From: Ignavibacteriaceae bacterium
GTDB taxonomy: Bacteria > Bacteroidota > Ignavibacteria > Ignavibacteriales > Ignavibacteriaceae
Direction: 5' to 3'
Length of the DNA: 31,157 bases
Assembly: GCA_013388525.1 (NCBI GenBank)
Contig: JACAFA010000113.1
Span: 1-31,157, forward strand
The first letter of the stretch is position 1. Each line of letters opens with the position of its first letter. Below, in pieces: positions 15,863-25,066 of this stretch. Under the pieces are notes generated by a model. The model did not search any database and had not been told where the DNA came from. It saw only the letters and a list, made by a program, of their open reading frames with translations. The position numbers were made by a program, and so were the translations under genes.

Positions 15863-17773
15863 ATGAAAAAGAGCAACGTAATTATCTTCAGTGCCTTGCT
15901 GATTATTCTTTTACAGGGAATAATATTAGCTCAATATCCTGTACGGGAAGATGTTGTATGGGCAAGAACCGCACCTGCTGGTTCAATCACTATGGATGGT
16001 CAACTTAATGAACCTGAATGGGCTGCAGCCGAATCAATTACGCTGAATTATGGAGAGACTGGTTTGCTTCCCACAAGTGGCTGGCGACCAGAATATCAGC
16101 CGGATGCAGTTACTGATCCGACTCACGCTACAATAAAATTTTTGGTTACAACCGACAATCAGTTGTGGCTTGGTTTCGATATTCCGGACTCTTCAATTGG
16201 TGGTTCACAGGATTGGGCAAGGTGGGATGCAATTTTGATGAGCGTAAAAAATAAAGCATCATTAGATCCAACATTTAAGTGGGCACGACCCATTGAACAT
16301 TTCCTTACCTGGTGGATAGCAGGATTTCCTTTTGCAAGCACACCGGTTGTTGGTGGAGGACCATATTTCAGAGGTAGTGATCAAGTAGGTAACAATGTTG
16401 ATACAACCCGTACACCTGAACAAATCGCTGCCTGGGATGCAGTGACAATAGTTCACGGAACTTCAAATGATGCTGGAAGAGATGAAGGCTGGACCGTAGA
16501 AATGAGAGTAGATCTTGAAATTAATGGCTATGATGTTACCAAAACCGAAGGTGATATAGTAATGTTGAATTTCAGTATTTGGGACTGTGATTACTTGTTC
16601 GAGGGAAACTCAGGAGCAATCAGCACGACACGTACACATTTTCAATCTGCCTGGGGAAATGATAATGCAAATAATGTTGCAAGAATTTACGCAAGACCTG
16701 ATGTAACTACAACGAGCGGTACCCTGCCTTCTGTTGATCCCGATGTGGTTTTACCAAATAATACAAGTTTTTCTGATCCCGTAATTGATGGAGTAATCGA
16801 TGAAGAAGTTTGGTTAGGTTCTTACAAATTTGAAATAGCCTGGGATGATGATAATATTAAATACAGCTATCCGGGCATCGGACCCTGGATGAGTGCTCAT
16901 TATCAGCCTGGAACAAATCCACCTCCCGTTCAGGATCCTTCGCATGCAGTAGTCAGAATGTTCTTTAAAGATAATTATCTTTATTTGGCAGCAGATGTTG
17001 ATGATGGCAGAGTTCAAGGTACTGAAACTTATGATAATGTGGACGGCCTTATGTTGATGATTGGAGACAGAGCCGAATTGGATGATGAGAACAAGATGGC
17101 AGTTAAACAAATGAGAATTAATTTTAATGCGTTGGGTAACCCGGCAGCATATGATTTTCTACCAACGTTGATAGATTCAGGAAAAGCAGTATTTGATATT
17201 GGATTAAAGGGTGCAACTACTGTTAATAATAAAACGGATATTGATGAGGGGTATCAGATTGAGTTAAAGATTGATCTCACTGGATTAGGCTATGATTCAG
17301 GGCTTGGAGATAAGCTTATATTTTTAGGTGCAGATTTGTTTGATGGAGATGCTTTCGACAATCCTTTGGATGATTATGGCTCCAGGACCTGGTGGTTTAG
17401 AGAAAATGCTGGCAAACCTGCTATTGCCTGGGCTTATATGGATCCAAACAAACCGGTTGGAGTTGAAGATGAAATTGTTGGCATCATTCCAAACTCAATT
17501 GAAATTTATGGGAATTATCCAAATCCATTCAATCCTTCAACTAAGATAAAATATTCAATACCGGAATCAGGTGTTGTGAATGTTTCTGTTTTCAATGCAC
17601 TTGGTGAAGTTGTTGAAAGCAGCAATCTGTTCAACAATGCAGGTTTGAATGAATTTAATTTTAATGCTGCTGATCTTTCCACCGGAGTTTATTTCTATAC
17701 AATTTCTCTGGAGAATTTAACATCCGGGAATAACTTCCGGAGTAAAACCGGAAAGATGATCTTATTGAAATAA
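15863..17773 (+). CDS. Secreted protein with two CBM9-like domains and T9SS sorting domain
   Basis: The 636-residue product has a Sec signal peptide (VIIFSALLIILLQGIILAQ, cleavage near residue 23) and two tandem CBM9/DOMON-type domains. The first covers roughly residues 35-285 and starts with GSITMDGQLNEPEW. The second covers roughly 300-530 and starts with DPVIDGVIDEEVW. The C-terminal 85 residues are a T9SS type A sorting domain (NYPNPFNPSTKIKYSIPESG, ending KTGKMILLK). The first domain is plainly related to that of the protein encoded at 11030-12370. No catalytic motif is apparent, so it is best seen as a surface polysaccharide-binding protein, perhaps taking the role of SusE/SusF-like binders. 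AGGAGAG stands just before the ATG. A long hairpin separates it from the TonB receptor gene. Confidence 0.82.
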   Translation: MKKSNVIIFSALLIILLQGIILAQYPVREDVVWARTAPAGSITMDGQLNEPEWAAAESITLNYGETGLLPTSGWRPEYQPDAVTDPTHATIKFLVTTDNQLWLGFDIPDSSIGGSQDWARWDAILMSVKNKASLDPTFKWARPIEHFLTWWIAGFPFASTPVVGGGPYFRGSDQVGNNVDTTRTPEQIAAWDAVTIVHGTSNDAGRDEGWTVEMRVDLEINGYDVTKTEGDIVMLNFSIWDCDYLFEGNSGAISTTRTHFQSAWGNDNANNVARIYARPDVTTTSGTLPSVDPDVVLPNNTSFSDPVIDGVIDEEVWLGSYKFEIAWDDDNIKYSYPGIGPWMSAHYQPGTNPPPVQDPSHAVVRMFFKDNYLYLAADVDDGRVQGTETYDNVDGLMLMIGDRAELDDENKMAVKQMRINFNALGNPAAYDFLPTLIDSGKAVFDIGLKGATTVNNKTDIDEGYQIELKIDLTGLGYDSGLGDKLIFLGADLFDGDAFDNPLDDYGSRTWWFRENAGKPAIAWAYMDPNKPVGVEDEIVGIIPNSIEIYGNYPNPFNPSTKIKYSIPESGVVNVSVFNALGEVVESSNLFNNAGLNEFNFNAADLSTGVYFYTISLENLTSGNNFRSKTGKMILLK

Positions 17774-17780
17774 TTTACTA

Positions 17781-17819
17781 AGAGGGGAATTTTCTTCATT
17801 AGGAAGAAAGTTCTCCTCT
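17781..17819 (+). terminator. Long perfect hairpin between binding-protein and receptor genes
   Basis: A 17-base-pair stem (17781-17797 with 17803-17819, two G-U pairs, no mismatch) encloses the five-base loop ATTAG and is followed by an AT-rich tract rather than a clean T-run. It begins eight bases after the stop codon. It may act as a partial terminator or as an RNA-stability element that lowers the receptor gene's expression relative to the upstream genes. Confidence 0.65.
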
Positions 17820-17850
17820 ATTTATTAATTTATAAATGATGGAATGAACT

Positions 17851-20511
17851 ATGAAGTTAACTTTACAATTTAAATCAGCTTCAGTTCTAATAACCAGCAT
17901 CTGTATTTTTCTTGCAGCATTTTTTTTGTCTGCTAATTCGTATGGTCAAACCTCTGGTAAATTAAGCGGTAGGGTCCTTGATAACGAGGGGAATCCGTTA
18001 GTTGGGGCAAATGTTTTAATTGAGGGAACAACACTGGGAGCCGCAACTGACTTCGAAGGATACTACGTTATTATTAATGTTAGAGCTGGAATTTATAATG
18101 TTAGAATTGGATATCTGGGATATAAATCGCAAATATCCGAAAATGTCCGCATATCATCTGATAAAACCACAACTCTTGACGTAACACTGATCCCCGAAAT
18201 CATTGAAGGCGAAGAAGTTGTAGTTGTAGCTCAAAAACCTTTAGTGGAATTTAATCAGACAAGTACAGTTTCATCAATCAATAAAGAAGAGATAAAGAGT
18301 TTGCCGGTTCAAACACTTGATGAAATTGTTAACTTGCAGGCTGGTGTTGTTGATGGACACTTCAGGGGTGGAAGACTGGGAGAAGTTCAGTATCAACTCG
18401 ATGGTGTTACCGTGAACAATCCTTTTACTAATCAACCGATTCAGGAAGTTGATCGTTCAATTATTGAAGAAGTTCAGGTGATCAGCGGAACTTTTGATGC
18501 CAAATACGGGCAGGCAATGTCAGGTGTGGTAAACACCGTACTTAAAACAGGAGGAGATAGATTTAGTTTTTCTGCAGAAAGTTATCTTGGCGATTATTTC
18601 ACAACCGATACCGAAAGATATCCACACAATGACTCGTACAATCCACTGACAATTCAATACTACCAGTTATCTTTAAGCGGACCAACTGGTTTGCCTCAAA
18701 CGACTTTCCTCGCCAGCGGATTAAAATATTATAATGATGGTTATTTTTTCGGAGAGAGAAGGTTTGTTCCAACCGACAGCAGTGATTTTGAAAATACTGA
18801 ATTCTATCCGACAGGTGACGGTGAGTTAGTACCAATGTCGACTAATGATGAATGGGGTGGTCAATTCAAGCTTAGCAACTCTTCAATTTCTTCGATGCAG
18901 TTTAACTATCAATTAACATATAACTACGCTGAGAGGACGTATTATAATCATGGGTTCCGGCTAAACCCTGATGGCATCCCCGAAAATTTTTCTACTTCTC
19001 TATCTCACGGACTTGCATTTACTCATACATTATCGCCGGAGTTTTTTTATCAGCTTAATGTTCGTCAGAATTATTTTGATTATGAAAGTTACAAGTACGA
19101 AGACCTTATGGATCCCCGATATCTTGAAGCCGGTCAACCGCAGGGTGATGCAAACTATGAAGACGGCGCAATTGTTCAGGGAGTGGATCTAGGCAGATAC
19201 AAACAAAATACTAATTCTCTTATAATAAAAGGCGAAGTTGTATGGCAGATCGATAGGTTCAATTTTTTTGAATCGGGAATTGAGTTTCAGTATTCTGACA
19301 TATTATTTGGTCCTCCGGGATTTTTTGTAGTTACAACTGAAAACGGAGTTCAGGTTCTCAAACCGGTTTATGAATACCCGAATATGCCCGGTTTACAATC
19401 TTACTACCCGACTCAATTAGCTGCTTATTTACAGGATCGGATCGAATTATCAGATATCGTTATAAGAGCAGGACTTCGTGCAGAGTACTATGATCCAAAT
19501 GCGCAAGTGCCTTCTGATTTACGAAATCCTGCAAACTCAATTGACGGAGCTCCTCAATCTCAGCTTGTTGACACAGAAATTAAAACAGTATTTGCACCAA
19601 GGCTTGGAATTAATTTCCCTATGTCAGCAACTTCTTCAGTTTATTTTTCTTACGGACACTTCTATCAGATGCCGGCTTTAAATCTGCTTTACGGAAATGC
19701 TGACTATTCTATCTTAAGTGATCTTGCAGCGAACAGTATCAGCTATGGCATTATGGGAAATCCTGACCTTAATCCTGAATTTACAGTTCAGTATGAATTC
19801 GGATTTAAACAAGCTGTATCAAATATTCTCGGACTTCAATTGTCTTTCTTTTACAAAGATATTAGTGAACTTTTAGGAACTGAGGTTATTGAAACATATA
19901 ACTCTGCTGAATATTGGAGATTTACTAACGTAGATTTTGGAAGTGTTTATGGAATGACATTATCTATCTTTCAGCAAAACTTTAGCAATATTAGCTCCTC
20001 GCTTAATTACACCCTGCAGTTTGCCGATGGAAATTCAAGTGACCCAAGAGAGACAACTAACAGAGCTGCAGCAGGACAGGATCCTCGTCCTAAATATGTT
20101 CCGTTTAATTGGGATCAACGACATACGCTAAACCTTACTGCAGTTTACTCTGTCCCTGATAATTTTTCTGTAAGTACGATTTTAAAATTTGGAAGCGGAC
20201 AACCTTACACACCTGTTATTGGAACGGGTTTTGGCGCAGATCAGGATCCGAATTCAGGAAGAAAAGAAAGCTATTTCTTAATTGATATTAGAGGTGAAAA
20301 ATATTTCAATCTTGATGTAGTTAATCTAAGTGTCTTTTTAAGAGTGTTCAATTTGCTAAATGAACATTTTGCTAATGGTTTTGTTTTTAACGACACGGGA
20401 AGTCCCGATTACACACTCTATCCTGAAACTGTTGCAGCACAGCTATATGATCCGTCGAGATTCTATCAACCAAGAAGAATTGAATTTGGTATATCACTGA
20501 GGAGTTTATAA
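17851..20511 (+). CDS. TonB-dependent outer-membrane receptor with carboxypeptidase-like N-domain
   Basis: The 886-residue product has a signal peptide (residues 1-32, ending ANSYGQ) and a CarboxypepD_reg-like domain at about 36-118 (GKLSGRVLDNEGNPLVGANV...). A TonB plug domain follows at about 125-235 (LPVQTLDEIVNLQAGVVDG, LDGVTVNNPF, GTFDAKYGQAMSGVVNT), then an outer-membrane beta-barrel to the end (RRIEFGISLRSL). Such receptors take up large substrates across the outer membrane with energy from TonB-ExbBD. The N-terminal extra domain is the one found in SusC-type glycan importers, but no SusD gene accompanies it. In context it probably imports the oligosaccharides released by GH144. The next gene starts two bases after its stop and is read with a GAGGAG site located inside this gene's end. 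Confidence 0.9.
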   Translation: MKLTLQFKSASVLITSICIFLAAFFLSANSYGQTSGKLSGRVLDNEGNPLVGANVLIEGTTLGAATDFEGYYVIINVRAGIYNVRIGYLGYKSQISENVRISSDKTTTLDVTLIPEIIEGEEVVVVAQKPLVEFNQTSTVSSINKEEIKSLPVQTLDEIVNLQAGVVDGHFRGGRLGEVQYQLDGVTVNNPFTNQPIQEVDRSIIEEVQVISGTFDAKYGQAMSGVVNTVLKTGGDRFSFSAESYLGDYFTTDTERYPHNDSYNPLTIQYYQLSLSGPTGLPQTTFLASGLKYYNDGYFFGERRFVPTDSSDFENTEFYPTGDGELVPMSTNDEWGGQFKLSNSSISSMQFNYQLTYNYAERTYYNHGFRLNPDGIPENFSTSLSHGLAFTHTLSPEFFYQLNVRQNYFDYESYKYEDLMDPRYLEAGQPQGDANYEDGAIVQGVDLGRYKQNTNSLIIKGEVVWQIDRFNFFESGIEFQYSDILFGPPGFFVVTTENGVQVLKPVYEYPNMPGLQSYYPTQLAAYLQDRIELSDIVIRAGLRAEYYDPNAQVPSDLRNPANSIDGAPQSQLVDTEIKTVFAPRLGINFPMSATSSVYFSYGHFYQMPALNLLYGNADYSILSDLAANSISYGIMGNPDLNPEFTVQYEFGFKQAVSNILGLQLSFFYKDISELLGTEVIETYNSAEYWRFTNVDFGSVYGMTLSIFQQNFSNISSSLNYTLQFADGNSSDPRETTNRAAAGQDPRPKYVPFNWDQRHTLNLTAVYSVPDNFSVSTILKFGSGQPYTPVIGTGFGADQDPNSGRKESYFLIDIRGEKYFNLDVVNLSVFLRVFNLLNEHFANGFVFNDTGSPDYTLYPETVAAQLYDPSRFYQPRRIEFGISLRSL

Positions 20512-20513
20512 TT

Positions 20514-23500
20514 ATGTCGAAAAAAAATAAAAATCAACAAACAATTTCACTTCACCTTCATAACCTGAATTGGCTTTTTGTAATATTGACATTTTTTTTG
20601 TTTATAGATTTTGAAGTCACTGCTCAGGTAATAACTCCCGTTCCCCCCGAATGGCGCGGAAATATTGATGCTGAAAGAATTGGTCATCACGATGCAAATC
20701 TAATTCGAACAAGGTACAGAAGCTATGGAATGGTTGGAGACTATCCTGACGATCCGATCAATGTTGATCTTTCAATCTTTCATTCTGTGGAAATACCAAA
20801 AGGTTCGGGTGAGAATTACAGCGATGGAACAACTCCTTTTGTTTTATCTAAAGTAATTCAGACCAATGGTAACCCGGCTTATATAATGGAAACCGGATAT
20901 CGTGAAAGACAGGGAACCAGTCCAATTACTAACAAGACGATGAGATTTGAACCAAGATTCGGATACTTTGAACCGAGTAATGCTATAAACCTTGCGGAGT
21001 CACCTGCGATAAGTACAGATTCAAGAACCTGGCCTTCACAGTGGTATGACAAACTTTTTGATCCGGATGACCCGGGTTGGAGCGGATCGTGGAATGGATA
21101 CTTCGGTAAAATTGCAAAAGCTGATCAGGAAAGCTTCACTGTTTACGATGATAACTTTTATGATGCATGGAGTTTTTATCCTGACTCGCGAGATAACACC
21201 CGGCGCGGTCTCGGTTTGAGAGTTGAACAAAGAGGATTCCAATGGTCTAATCCTCAGGCTGGATATGTCATCTTTTTCCATTATGATATCACTAACGAAG
21301 GAACCACAACTTACGATGATAATGTAATTTTTGGTTTGTATATGGATTCCGGTGTCGGTGGTTCCTCCATTGGCTTGGATGGCATTCCTGAATCCGATGA
21401 TGATAACGCATACTACGATTCGATTGCTATATTAAATCTTGTTTATACCTGGGATAAAAACGGAAATGGAGTTAAAGGTCAGACGGGTTATCTCGGTTAT
21501 TCGTACCTTGAGACACCTGGTAATGCCTCGGATTTAGTTGATAATGATGAGGATGGAATAGTCAATGAAAAAAGAGACAGCGGTCCCGGTTTTGAAATAA
21601 TCGGGCAGGAAAATATTCTTACCTATGTAAATGCAAACTATGATGTAGCAAAATTTGAAGCTTACCTGGGTCCGGTTACAAGCAGACCTGCATACGTAAC
21701 CGGAGTTTGGTGGACAGGTGACGAGGATCTTGATTGGGTTGCTGAATATTATGATACCGGTGCAGATGGAATATTCGGTACAAATGACACCGGCGAAAAA
21801 GATGGAATACCAACCAACGGTGAAACTAATTTTGACAAAACCGATATTGATGAATCTGATATGATAGGACTCACAGGATTTAAGCTCAATAGAATTCGTG
21901 CAGGTGCGGGAAATCCATCTACAGAAGTTGACAACATTGTCTTCTTCGACGATGGCAAAGAATGGCCTAAAAGATTATGGAATATATTTACTAATCCTGA
22001 CAGTGCGTTCGGTGCGCCGCTTGCACTTAATTATAATATAGGATTTTTATTTGCATCCGGTCCGTTTGTATTGACATCTCAGAAAACTGAAAGATTTAGT
22101 CTTGCACTTGGCTTTGGAGCTAACTTGAGGGAATTGAGAGTTACCACCGCAGTTGTTCAGCAAATTTATAAAGCTAACTACCAGTTTGCTGTTCCTCCAC
22201 CTCTTCCAACTTTGTATGCTTATGCAGGCGATGGATTTGTACAGCTTAACTGGGATAATGCATCAGAGCGCGCATTTGATCCCATCACAAACAACAATGA
22301 TTTTGAAGGATACAGAATTTACCGCAGCACCGATCCATCATTTTTAGATCCGAGAGAAAATTTTCCTGGCAGTGGTGAATGGTCAATCGTTAATGGATAT
22401 CCAATTGCTCAATTCGATCTGGTCAATAATATTTATGGGTATTCACAAACTAATGTGAATGGTATTGCTTATTTTCTTGGTGATGAGACAGGATTAACTC
22501 ATTCTTTCAGGGATACCGATGTGAACAATGGTCAGCGATATTTCTATGCAATCTGTTCTTACGACAGAGGTGTTGATTCTATTCAGATTTATCCATCTGA
22601 AAACGCGATAACGGTTAGCCAGAATTTAAGAGGAGGAACTATTCTACCTAAAAATGTTGTAGAGGTTTACCCCAATCCTCCTGTAGTTGGTTATACAGGT
22701 GCAGAAGTTTTGAACATTGTCCATTCGGAAGGCGATGGAGTTGGTGATTTTAATGTGCGTGTAGTTAACACTGAAGTGGTTCCGGAAGATCATCTCTTCA
22801 GCATTTCTTTTTCAAGTAATGAGGATAGCATAAGAGCAGAGTATTATTTGATGCAGGATGAAACTAATGGTGATACTTTATTTCTATATGGAGAAGATCT
22901 GGAAGGTAAAGGAGTTGGTCCGGCTGGCAGTGGAATTCTGCCTATAATCTCAACACCGAAGACAGTTGAAATTGATTCATCGAATACTAAACTGATAATA
23001 AACAGCAATACTAATATTCCTTTAAAGATCAGTTATGCACCCGCTTTACCAATAAATTTGAGAAGAACGGGGTATCCGGAAAACATAGACGTAATTTTCA
23101 GCGATGTAATTTTGGATACTTCTGTAGCTGATATTGGTGCGCCTGCCAGACCGGTTAAATTCACCGTGAGGGCATTAACAGATACTGGTGAAATAAAATT
23201 GAAGTTTAAGTTTTTTGATAAAAACTCCACCGGTAGCGGAACTATAGATTCACACCAGGATTATATTGAAATTCGTACTGCAACAAAAGATGATCCTACT
23301 AATAGAAGAGCAACCTGGAAACTGGAAGTAGATACTACAGGTTTCGGAACAGGTCCTATTACTCCTCCAACAGTTGGAGATAAATACGAACTAAGGATTT
23401 TTGTTCCGTATACTATTGAAGATAAATTCACGTTCCTTTCTAAAGCAGGTTACGTTGATCCGAACCTCGCAAAAAGCCAGTTTGAAGAAGATCCGTATGT

Positions 23501-23798
23501 TGTACCTAATCCATATGTTGGAGCCGCAAGTTTTGAGCCCCAGAGATATGCTGTTTCCGGAAGAGGTGAACGTAAGATTGAATTCAGGAATCTCCCAGCC
23601 GGCTGCACGATCAGAATTTATACAGTTACCGGTGAACTCGTTCAAACTCTTCATCACGATGGTAATATTAATAAAGGGGTTGTCGGCTGGGACCTTAGGA
23701 ACAGCGATAATCTTGATATTGCCCCGGGATTATATATCTATCATGTTGATGGAGGAAGTGTAGGAACTTTCATCGGCAAATTTGCAGTAATTAAATAA
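20514..23798 (+). CDS. Large exported protein partnered with the TonB receptor
   Basis: I do not recognise a named family for this 1094-residue protein. It has a hydrophobic export signal (about residues 20-38, NWLFVILTFFLFI, cleavage near VTAQ). Asp-rich loops of calcium-binding type follow (DKNGNGVKG, DNDEDGIVNEK), then a fibronectin III-like domain around residues 565-720 (YAYAGDGFVQLNWDNA...FEGYRIYRS). The C-terminal 85 residues are FlgD/T9SS-like (VVPNPYVGAAS...GLYIYHVDGG...IGKFAVIK). The start has the GAGGAG site, ten bases upstream. Placement two bases behind a SusC-like receptor and just before a PorV/PorQ barrel suggests a surface partner of the receptor, taking the place of SusD as lid or binding protein. 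That is inference, as no SusD-type TPR helices are visible. A structural surface protein is the alternative. Confidence 0.7.
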   Translation: MSKKNKNQQTISLHLHNLNWLFVILTFFLFIDFEVTAQVITPVPPEWRGNIDAERIGHHDANLIRTRYRSYGMVGDYPDDPINVDLSIFHSVEIPKGSGENYSDGTTPFVLSKVIQTNGNPAYIMETGYRERQGTSPITNKTMRFEPRFGYFEPSNAINLAESPAISTDSRTWPSQWYDKLFDPDDPGWSGSWNGYFGKIAKADQESFTVYDDNFYDAWSFYPDSRDNTRRGLGLRVEQRGFQWSNPQAGYVIFFHYDITNEGTTTYDDNVIFGLYMDSGVGGSSIGLDGIPESDDDNAYYDSIAILNLVYTWDKNGNGVKGQTGYLGYSYLETPGNASDLVDNDEDGIVNEKRDSGPGFEIIGQENILTYVNANYDVAKFEAYLGPVTSRPAYVTGVWWTGDEDLDWVAEYYDTGADGIFGTNDTGEKDGIPTNGETNFDKTDIDESDMIGLTGFKLNRIRAGAGNPSTEVDNIVFFDDGKEWPKRLWNIFTNPDSAFGAPLALNYNIGFLFASGPFVLTSQKTERFSLALGFGANLRELRVTTAVVQQIYKANYQFAVPPPLPTLYAYAGDGFVQLNWDNASERAFDPITNNNDFEGYRIYRSTDPSFLDPRENFPGSGEWSIVNGYPIAQFDLVNNIYGYSQTNVNGIAYFLGDETGLTHSFRDTDVNNGQRYFYAICSYDRGVDSIQIYPSENAITVSQNLRGGTILPKNVVEVYPNPPVVGYTGAEVLNIVHSEGDGVGDFNVRVVNTEVVPEDHLFSISFSSNEDSIRAEYYLMQDETNGDTLFLYGEDLEGKGVGPAGSGILPIISTPKTVEIDSSNTKLIINSNTNIPLKISYAPALPINLRRTGYPENIDVIFSDVILDTSVADIGAPARPVKFTVRALTDTGEIKLKFKFFDKNSTGSGTIDSHQDYIEIRTATKDDPTNRRATWKLEVDTTGFGTGPITPPTVGDKYELRIFVPYTIEDKFTFLSKAGYVDPNLAKSQFEEDPYVVPNPYVGAASFEPQRYAVSGRGERKIEFRNLPAGCTIRIYTVTGELVQTLHHDGNINKGVVGWDLRNSDNLDIAPGLYIYHVDGGSVGTFIGKFAVIK

Positions 23799-23812
23799 AG
23801 ATGGTGGTCAAA

Positions 23813-24841
23813 ATGAAAACATTAAAATATTATAATTTCTTTTGGGTTATCAGTTTTTCTTTATTGATGTCATCAGTTATATTCTCTCAAAGTAAAACTG
23901 GTACAACCATCGGTCAATTTCTTAAGATTGAACCAAGTTCCCGAATCGCAGCAATTGGAAATGCCGGTGCATCCTTAAGTGGTGAGATATCTTCATTGTT
24001 TTATAATCCGGCAAGCCTTGGAAGAATTTCCGGCAGCGATGTTGAGTTCACATTTAATAAATGGCTTGCAGATATATCTTACAATTATGCTGCTGCCGGA
24101 GTAAACCTAGAAGGTATTGGTACTTTTGCTCTTGTAGCAACTATACTTAATTCGGGAGAAATGGATGTCAGGACTGTTGAGCAGCCACTAGGAACCGGAG
24201 AAAGATTTACTGTAAAGAATATGGATTTCGGACTTGGTTATGGTTTGATGGTTACTGATAGAGTAAGTGTTGGGTTACAGGTTAACTACATAACCGAAAC
24301 TATCTGGCACAGCAGTATCTCAACTTTTGGTTTGAACCTCGGCGTGCAGTATCAGATTTTAGAAGAAGGTTTAACAGTTGGTGCAAGCTTATCTAACTTT
24401 GGTGCCGATGCTGCTTATGATGGGAGAGACTTATATTTAAATTATGATTTTGATCCAGATAAATATGGAGATAACGATCATCTTCCCGCAGAGTTAAGAA
24501 CGACCAGTTTTGGCCTTCCGGTAACATTCAGAGCAGGAATCTCTTATAAATTTACTTTCAGCGAAGATTATAATCTTCTTGTTGCCGCAGATGCAATGCA
24601 CCCGAATGATAATTCTGAAAGTGTAAACCTCGGCGGTGAATTGAATCTTTTGAACTATGTTTCTCTCAGAGGCGGTTACCGAAATTTATTTTTACCGGAT
24701 CTGGAAGGTGGTTTGGTTTTAGGTGCAGGATTTAAAGTTGATATTGCAGATTCATATAATATTCGGTTTGATTATGCTTATGCAGATTACGGAAGATTAG
24801 CTGAAGCACACCGGTTGACACTTGGAATAGGTTTTAATTAA
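23813..24841 (+). CDS. PorV/PorQ-family outer-membrane barrel protein
   Basis: The 342-residue product has a signal peptide (MKTLKYYNFFWVISFSLLMSS..., cleavage near IFSQ) and the hallmark opening of the PorV/PorQ family (GQFLKIEPSSRIAAIGNAGAS and SLFYNPASLGRI). Alternating beta-strands of a FadL-like 14-strand barrel follow, ending in LTLGIGFN. In T9SS, PorV carries folded cargo from the translocon to the attachment machinery. Paralogues are common in this phylum and are often local to one secreted set. I prefer the ATG at 23813 over 23801 because the signal peptide then begins cleanly and GGTGG serves as a ribosome site. It is 14 bases after the stop of the 1094-residue protein gene, giving a receptor-partner-PorV triad. 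It may handle surface delivery of that partner. Confidence 0.88.
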   Translation: MKTLKYYNFFWVISFSLLMSSVIFSQSKTGTTIGQFLKIEPSSRIAAIGNAGASLSGEISSLFYNPASLGRISGSDVEFTFNKWLADISYNYAAAGVNLEGIGTFALVATILNSGEMDVRTVEQPLGTGERFTVKNMDFGLGYGLMVTDRVSVGLQVNYITETIWHSSISTFGLNLGVQYQILEEGLTVGASLSNFGADAAYDGRDLYLNYDFDPDKYGDNDHLPAELRTTSFGLPVTFRAGISYKFTFSEDYNLLVAADAMHPNDNSESVNLGGELNLLNYVSLRGGYRNLFLPDLEGGLVLGAGFKVDIADSYNIRFDYAYADYGRLAEAHRLTLGIGFN

Positions 24842-24869
24842 TCTATTCAGGTTGATCTCTGGTCATTAT

Positions 24870-24927
24870 AAACCGTTACGCCACAGGCGCACAGGTAAAA
24901 CGGTTTGAAACTTTAATTTTTTTCTCA
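24870..24927 (+). terminator. Nested hairpin with T-rich tail after the PorV-like gene
   Basis: AAACCGTT (24870-24877) pairs with AACGGTTT (24899-24906). Inside it CGCC (24879-24882) and GGCG (24886-24889) form a second small stem. A tract rich in T (24911-24924) follows. It begins 28 bases after the stop codon and probably ends the receptor operon. It could also be the left part of the repeat element that follows. Confidence 0.5.
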
Positions 24928-24956
24928 TTAACCCACGACTTAAGTCGTGGGTTAAT
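24927..24956. repeat. Perfect 30-bp palindrome, REP-like element
   Basis: The 30 bases 24927-24956 are exactly self-complementary around CTTAAG, with GC-rich arms containing CCCACGAC and GTCGTGGG. Further inverted pieces follow (GCGAAA at 24959-24964 against TTTCGC at 25015-25020, and GTCC-TTT-GGAC near 24996-25006). This resembles repetitive extragenic palindromes mobilised by IS200-like (RAYT) transposases. No transposase is present in the window, and repetition elsewhere in the genome cannot be checked here. Confidence 0.6.
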
Positions 24957-25028
24957 AAAGCGAAAGACAATTACACTAACTGTTTCTCCTTCGTAGTCCT
25001 TTGGACAACGGTTTTTTCGCTCGCATAC

Positions 25029-25044
25029 AATTAAACGATTAATT
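25029..25044. promoter_or_regulatory. Possible degenerate LacI-type operator upstream of GH144
   Basis: AATTAAACGATTAATT has perfect outer arms (AATTAA/TTAATT) around ACGA and shares the TAAACG half-site with the perfect operator at 10899-10914. It lies 22 bases before the ATG of the GH144 gene. In such AT-rich DNA a chance match is quite possible. Confidence 0.3.
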
Positions 25045-25066
25045 TGAATAATCTAATCAGTAACTA

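Noticed and set aside
23401..23763. 120-residue + strand frame inside the 1094-residue gene
   Set aside because: The host frame has clear domain signal here (FlgD/T9SS-like end), while this frame has none.
23801..23812. Upstream ATG (MVVK extension) as start of the PorV-like gene
   Set aside because: The ATG at 23813 gives a standard signal peptide and leaves room for a ribosome site.
24927..24956. Rho-independent terminator reading of the 30-bp palindrome
   Set aside because: It has no loop bases and no T-run after the stem on either strand. A repeat element is the better description.
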